Assembly: GCF_033958435.1 (NCBI RefSeq)
Contig: NC_134139.1
Span: forward strand, 201,669,501-201,733,500
Origin: Carettochelys insculpta
Lineage: Eukaryota; Chordata; Testudines; Carettochelyidae
Reading direction: 5' to 3'
Length of the DNA stretch: 64,000 bases
Shown: in pieces, positions 60,401-64,000 of the stretch
Numbering within the stretch: position 1 is the first letter of the stretch
How the letters are laid out: each line of letters starts with the position of its first letter
The notes under the pieces: model-generated
The model's input: only the letters and a program-made list of their open reading frames with translations
Databases searched by the model: none
What the model was told of the DNA's origin: nothing
Position numbers and translations under genes: made by a program

Positions 60401-62489
60401 GTCAATGAAGAACTGCTGGAAACTGTGGAGCACTTCCCATACCTTGGAAGTCATCTTTCTACTAAAGTCACTATTGACGCAGAAACCCAGCATAGTCTGA
60501 GCTGTGCAAGCTCTGTTTTCACCTGCCTGAGATAAAGGGTCTTCAAGGACAGGGACATCTATCCCAAGACAAAGCTCCTTGTATACAGTGCAGTGGTTGT
60601 TCCAATGCTACTGTATGCACATGAAACCTGGACAACATACAAGCATAATCTGAAGGCACCTGAAAAATACCATCAGTGCTGCTTCAGGAGAATCCTAAAT
60701 ATCTCTTGGAAGGTTTCTGAGTCACTATAGGGGCTCGTCTGCATACTTGACTCAATCTAATTCTTGATCTTCCCCCCCATCCCTCCACTCTCTGATTTGC
60801 TCACCTTGATTATCTTTTTCTGATTTGTCCTCCTTGCTTACTGTTTTTGGTTCTCTGTGTCTTAAATATTGAGTCTGTTCTGGTCTGGCTATGGTCTGAA
60901 GAAGTGGGTCTGTCCCATGAAAGCTCACCTAATAAACTATTTTGCTAGTCTTTAAAGTGCTACTTGACTGCTTTTTGTTTTGATCTTGGAAGGTTAGGCA
61001 CACAAACACTAGCATCATGGAAGAGTCGAACTTGACCAGCATGAAGCCATTATCATTCACCAACAACTTCATTGGACTGGTCACATGGTTCAGATGTCTG
61101 ATCAGTGCCTCCCAACACAGATTCTCTTTTCTGAATTGGAGGAAGGATGAAGGAGCATTGGGGGCCAGCAGAAGTGATATACGGACATGCTGAAGGCACA
61201 CAAGAAAAAATGCAGCATCAGCATCAACATGTGGGAGAACCTTGCCCAAGACCGTCTCCAGTGGAAAATAGTAATCTGTGAGGGGGGCGGCACAGTTTGA
61301 AAGGTACTGCCACAGTACAGATGAGGAGAGGCAGAGAAGAAAAAAAGAGTATCAAAAACTGCCACACCCTCCTCCAACAGCTACCAGCATCTGCTCCTTC
61401 TGTGATAAGATCAGCGGCTCCAGAATTGGACTAATCAACCATCAATGGACTCACAAATAGGAGGGTGACATGAAGATGTTCCTAGTTGTTATCGATTTAC
61501 AGCCAAGATTTCCAGGCTGTTAGTAAGGGAAGCTTGGAGGTCCTGGTAAGTCAGAGCTCCGTGCATATTTGACAGCAGAAGTTGGTCCAGTAAAAGATAT
61601 TATCTCATGCACCTTACCTCTATAGTATTCCACAGCAGTCACGCCAGAGCTACAATAAACTGTCCACCACTATTTGACATTTCTTCTTTGTAAATCCAAG
61701 AAGGGCATTCGCTCTTTTGGACAAAGCATTGCAGTAGGAACTCACATTCCGCTGATTTTCTATCATGACCCCCACATCTTGTTCAGAGTCACTGCAGCCC
61801 AGGATAGGCTCCCTACCCTTTGGTCCCTATGCTTTGTTCTTGGCTGTGTATTTTTGCACTTGGTAACATTAAAATACGCATTGCTTTTTTGTGCTCAGAT
61901 GTCTATGTGACCCAGATCACTCTGACTTCATGACATGGCCTCTTCATTATTCACCTCTCATCCAGTATTGTATTGTCTAAAATGGACCAATGATGATTTT
62001 GTTTTCTTGCAGATCATTGATAAAAATGTTATATTGTATGGGATCCAGGGTCAATCGTTGTGGTAAACCCGTAAATAGAAGTGGCTCTGTCGCACGGAAG
62101 CTCAACACTGAATAAATCATTTTGTTAGTCTTTAAAGTGCTATGTTTCTGCTGCTCTGTTTTGTTGGAGTACAGACTAACACGGCTACCTCTCAAATGTT
62201 GGGGATATTTTTACAGGCAATAGTTCAGCAAAAAATCTGAGCAGATTTTCGTAGGTACATCAAAGACACATTCCTGACTCCCCAACTAAATTTCAAGTAC
62301 CTGCCCCAAATCACATAAACACTAGAGAATTCCAGAAAAACAATTGGCAAAAAAAGTTAAAAAGTGCTAGGCAAACTTAGCACAAGTTCACAAATATCCT
62401 TACAAACTCTCTTTTCATTTCACTATGGCCTTACCTGGGATGCTTTGTAGGACCAAGAAGACAGCAAAAAGAAGGTAAAGAATCTTCAT
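54437..62489 (-). CDS. beta-defensin gene D, eight-cysteine peptide
   Basis: Predicted 62-residue secreted defensin from three coding exons: 62489-62435 (signal MKILYLLFAVFLVLQSIP), 57944-57817 (mature) and 54442-54437 (a single Tyr then TAG). The mature exon gives FTCMLPGAIKC, IRNWGKC, YSSQC, PPNTYQIGRCC and PKLFCC. The six canonical cysteines are spaced C-x6-C-x4-C-x9-C-x5-CC. Two more are extra: one seven residues before C1 and one directly after C4. Four Lys, three Arg and no acidic residue give about +7. Splice phases are 1 and 0 with good consensus sites, the TATA promoter is strong and AATAAA is at 54291-54286. The 4.5-kb first intron contains a LINE, a PLE tail and hAT-like DNA. It looks functional. 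Confidence 0.92.
55025..55560 (-). mobile_element. Penelope-like element 3' part
   Basis: Tail 'cagaggaatcactgtgttag' to 'ggtgtctgacttgtgcctgt', minus orientation, close in layout to 15225-15861. In the second intron of gene D. Confidence 0.8.
56780..57070 (+). repeat. unclassified interspersed repeat
   Basis: 'gctactagccacaagtggcg', 'catggctctcgagctgcatg' and 'gtggctcctcttgagagctg' are the style of an abundant CTCGAG/GTGGCTC-rich repeat. Overlapping frames on both strands are not credible genes. Confidence 0.4.
57817..57944 (-). CDS. gene D mature exon
   Basis: Acceptor cttctttgtgcag|GA-TTC-ACC; donor AAG-AGG|GTAAGT, phase 0. The intron before it carries CTGGGTCTCAGTGAATGGGA, shared with gene 0 and relic R1. 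Confidence 0.95.
58738..58766 (+). repeat. (AAT)n microsatellite
   Basis: About eight AAT units. Confidence 0.85.
58788..58910 (-). mobile_element. Penelope-like 3' tail
   Basis: 'aggtagccatgttagtctga' to 'gagctttcattggacagac'; minus orientation. Confidence 0.75.
58915..59130 (+). mobile_element. CR1 3' tail
   Basis: 'tggaaatgggcaatgggagg', 'gggctaggtggacctttcat', 'ctgacccagtatgga'; plus orientation. Confidence 0.9.
59165..59250 (+). mobile_element. Penelope-like 3' tail
   Basis: 'gtctgtcccacaaaagctca' to 'gtgcttcttgactgctttt'; plus orientation, opposite to 58788. Confidence 0.75.
59340..59776. mobile_element. 437-bp non-autonomous DNA transposon with 34-bp inverted termini
   Basis: Left end CTGGATCTACACTACAAAG, right end CTTTTGTCTACAGAAG and CTGTGACTACACTACAAAC when read inward. 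The interior is full of TCTGTCGACAGA-type palindromes. It appears hAT-like; the flanks ATCCCAAG and ATCCAGTG are only a weak duplication. It ends directly at the start of the LINE fragment. Confidence 0.7.
59780..61480 (+). mobile_element. LINE ORF2: reverse transcriptase to terminal zinc finger, interrupted
   Basis: Reverse-transcriptase blocks are visible in order: ADMIFNIRQLQEKC and FIDLTKAFDSV (near 59815-59885), VNQGCVIAPSLFCIF (60030), LQYTDDDMLADL with the YxDD catalytic box (60230), then LILNIKKTKVL and VEHFPYLGSHLS (60430). After a PLE insertion the frame resumes as RHTNTSIMEESNLTSMK and ends with the C2H2-like finger CSFCDKISGSRIGLINHQ and THK before the stop at 61460. Internal stops at several points make it dead. 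Clade not assigned. It lies in the first intron of gene D, antisense to it. Confidence 0.85.
60716..60983 (+). mobile_element. Penelope-like 3' tail inserted in the LINE
   Basis: Bounded by TCTTGGAAGGTT at 60704-60715 and again at 60984-60995, a 12-bp target duplication. The body matches the tail at 44712-45065 in reverse complement. Confidence 0.9.
62075..62200 (+). mobile_element. Penelope-like 3' tail
   Basis: 'gaataaatcattttgttagt' to 'gtacagactaacacggctac'; plus orientation, 240 bp downstream of the gene D signal exon in its first intron. Confidence 0.85.
62435..62489 (-). CDS. gene D signal-peptide exon
   Basis: 55 bases ending CCA-G|GTAAGG; leader 'ggtcagccATG'. Confidence 0.94.
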
Positions 62490-62547
62490 GGCTGACCTTG
62501 GGATCCACTGAAGAGAAGAGCCGCTTAGAGAGACAGGAACCTCTCTC

Positions 62548-62579
62548 TTTATAGGCTGCTGAGGATTGCAATATGCTGA
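62548..62579 (-). promoter_or_regulatory. gene D core promoter
   Basis: On the minus strand TCAGCATATTGCAAT (62579-62565) precedes TATAAAG (62553 leftward), about 60 bp before the ATG. The TTGCAAT core matches a C/EBP-type half site, which fits inflammation- or epithelium-linked control; that is inference. Confidence 0.8.
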
Positions 62580-62599
62580 TCTGTTGAAATCTTATTTTG

Positions 62600-63428
62600 A
62601 TGCTACTGGCATTTAAGAGACGTATGCTGCAATCTGTTAATTATAATGATTACTTTCACAGCATCATAAAAGTCTCTGGAGAGGGTCGGGGGAAAAAATC
62701 TCTGTCCAAATCCTGCCTTGAGAAAGTTACAGTTTCAGCATTCACACCCAGAAGACATGTACTGCCAGTTAGAAACCATACAAAGATAACGAAAACCCTC
62801 TCATTGACTTTAAAGGGGGACTTAGCGCAGAGAGAGATGCCAGCACACAGCCATACCTGAAAAGACAGGTGTGTTTGTGTACTTGTTTTGTACAATATTT
62901 ATTAATATGTTACATGTAATTATGCAAATTTCCTTATTTCATGCATAAAAAGCTAATTACAAATAGGTTAAAAATGCCTTTTAAAATGAGAAATAAAGTA
63001 GTAATTTCCAATACCATGTCACAGGAGTGTATGGCTTGGGGTGGAAATTGGTTTGGAGCCAAATTTCAGACTTAATAAATCTGTCAAAACATATTTGTTT
63101 AATACCTTTAATTCTTCCAAATCCTACCCTCGCCTTGTTTTGACATACTGCTTTTCTTAATTTTTGGTCTCAGATCTGTGCTCTTCCACCTTATAGATTG
63201 GCCCATATTTGTTTCATCAGATGCAGGAACTCTTTATTTTATGACATTATGCTGTTCAATGTATTGTAATCAGGTGGGGTTTCCCCATTACTCATGTATT
63301 GGGAATACTTTTGAATCAATGTAATCAACTACTCACACAGAGATCTCACCCAACAAGAAAATCTAGCTATGACTCATGATTTGAAGTTTGCATTTTGTTT
63401 TTCAGTTTTGAAAATGGCTTGTTTTTTT
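62600..63428. other. stretch with no recognised gene
   Basis: Upstream flank of gene D. AT-rich, no repeat or exon recognised. Confidence 0.4.
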
Positions 63429-63742
63429 TTAATCTGCATTTGAATGAGATATCAGATCCTCCCTTACGTATAGCATATAGTCAGCTAAGTCTCCGAAACA
63501 CAGAAACAGCTTTCTGTAAAGGTAAACAAGGGAAAGCTCCTTCACATCATCATTTTCACCTCTGTAAATCTTGAGCATTGGAAAATCTACTTCACTGTCT
63601 TTTAAAATGTAGAATCCATCTTCTGAGATCATGCTGGATTTGATATCTTTTATATAAAAGTAATTTTTATGATGATTAAATGATGACAAATTGGTGAAAA
63701 CTTCTACATTTTGAGCAATTTGGCTAAAGAGCTGTCATTGTA
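63429..63742 (-). other. unrecognised minus-strand coding-like frame
   Basis: From an AG at 63743 (caatgacag|CTCTTTAGCC) a frame stays open for about 104 codons to a TAA at 63429-63431: AQNVEVFTNLSSFNHH, KDIKSSMISEDGFYILKDSE, then LKIYRGENDDVKELSLVY and LFLCFGDLADYML. Composition is protein-like (many acidic and aromatic residues, mixed charge) in AT-rich DNA and unlike the transposon frames in the window. I do not recognise the family. It may be the last exon of a gene to the right, or a pseudogene fragment; the pyrimidine tract is weak. Confidence 0.35.
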
Positions 63743-64000
63743 ATGCATTATAAGAATGGCGCTACTGGCACAAATTGTTTTCGTTTTGCATTTGCAAAAG
63801 ACATATGTCATAGGAAATTTAATAAAATTGAAGTGAATTATAGGTTAGTGGTAGTCGGTGTGCACATTGTTCCCTGTAAACTGTGTGCTTGTGTGGCCAC
63901 TCAGGAGAGATGCAAACACCACCCAGCAGATTAGCAGTGTGCCCACAGCTCTGTTTTTTATTTCTACTGGTGGTGCACATCACACATGCCTTTGTGCACG

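Noticed and set aside
1..64000. CRISPR arrays, operons, tRNA or rRNA genes
   Set aside because: None seen; the window is vertebrate nuclear DNA with introns and LINEs, and no cloverleaf or rRNA core sequence was recognised.

Overview
This is vertebrate nuclear DNA: small exons separated by kilobase introns, and a dense load of interspersed repeats. CR1 LINE tails, Penelope-like element (PLE) 3' ends with a GIY-YIG endonuclease remnant, hAT-like and TA-flanked short DNA transposons, and intron phases typical of sauropsid beta-defensin genes all point to a non-avian sauropsid, most probably a turtle. That assignment is inference from repeat style; no species-diagnostic gene is present.

The genes that can be supported form a beta-defensin cluster. 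Three genes look complete. Gene B (+, 32585-37189) has two coding exons and an AvBD9-like C-terminus. Gene C (-, 46913-42671) has three coding exons and a compact six-cysteine core. Gene D (-, 62489-54437) has three coding exons and an eight-cysteine mature peptide. Two more look damaged or partial. Gene 0 (+) enters from the left edge with only its mature exon (884) and terminal exon (7412), and the mature exon is out of frame at its CC end. Gene A (+, 20775-25378) keeps a good promoter and signal exon, but its mature exon has lost most cysteines. Two further sets of defensin 3'-exon relics lie at 10003-10587 and 16240-16440.

Four genes (A-D) share one architecture. A TATA box lies 60-100 bp before the ATG, with a conserved TCAGCAT box just upstream. 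A first coding exon encodes an MKILYLLFA-type signal peptide and ends in phase 1 on Gly. A mature exon carries the cysteine framework, and in genes 0, A, C and D a short terminal exon holds the last codons, 3'UTR and poly(A) signal. Genes 0, A and B read rightward and C and D leftward, so B and C converge.

Layout: 1-7600 is the gene 0 remnant, expanded by CR1, a LINE tail and a nested MITE/hAT/PLE insertion. 7600-10000 is CR1, AT repeats and DNA-transposon debris. 10100-18760 is a tandem duplication (R1/R2) carrying defensin 3' relics; R1 alone has a 1.4-kb solo LTR, and the two copies differ by a short terminal inversion. 18900-20660 is three CR1 fragments. 20660-25400 is gene A. 25500-32400 is repeats, including a 345-bp palindrome and a LINE tail. 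32450-37260 is gene B. 37500-42400 is repeats and a GC-rich minisatellite. 42450-47020 is gene C. 47000-54250 is mostly unrecognised sequence plus a 1.1-kb CR1 and a deleted LINE. 54270-62580 is gene D with a LINE reverse-transcriptase fragment in its first intron. 62600-64000 holds one unrecognised minus-strand reading frame.

The products would be secreted cationic host-defence peptides. Apart from the transposon-derived frames, most other open frames look like chance.
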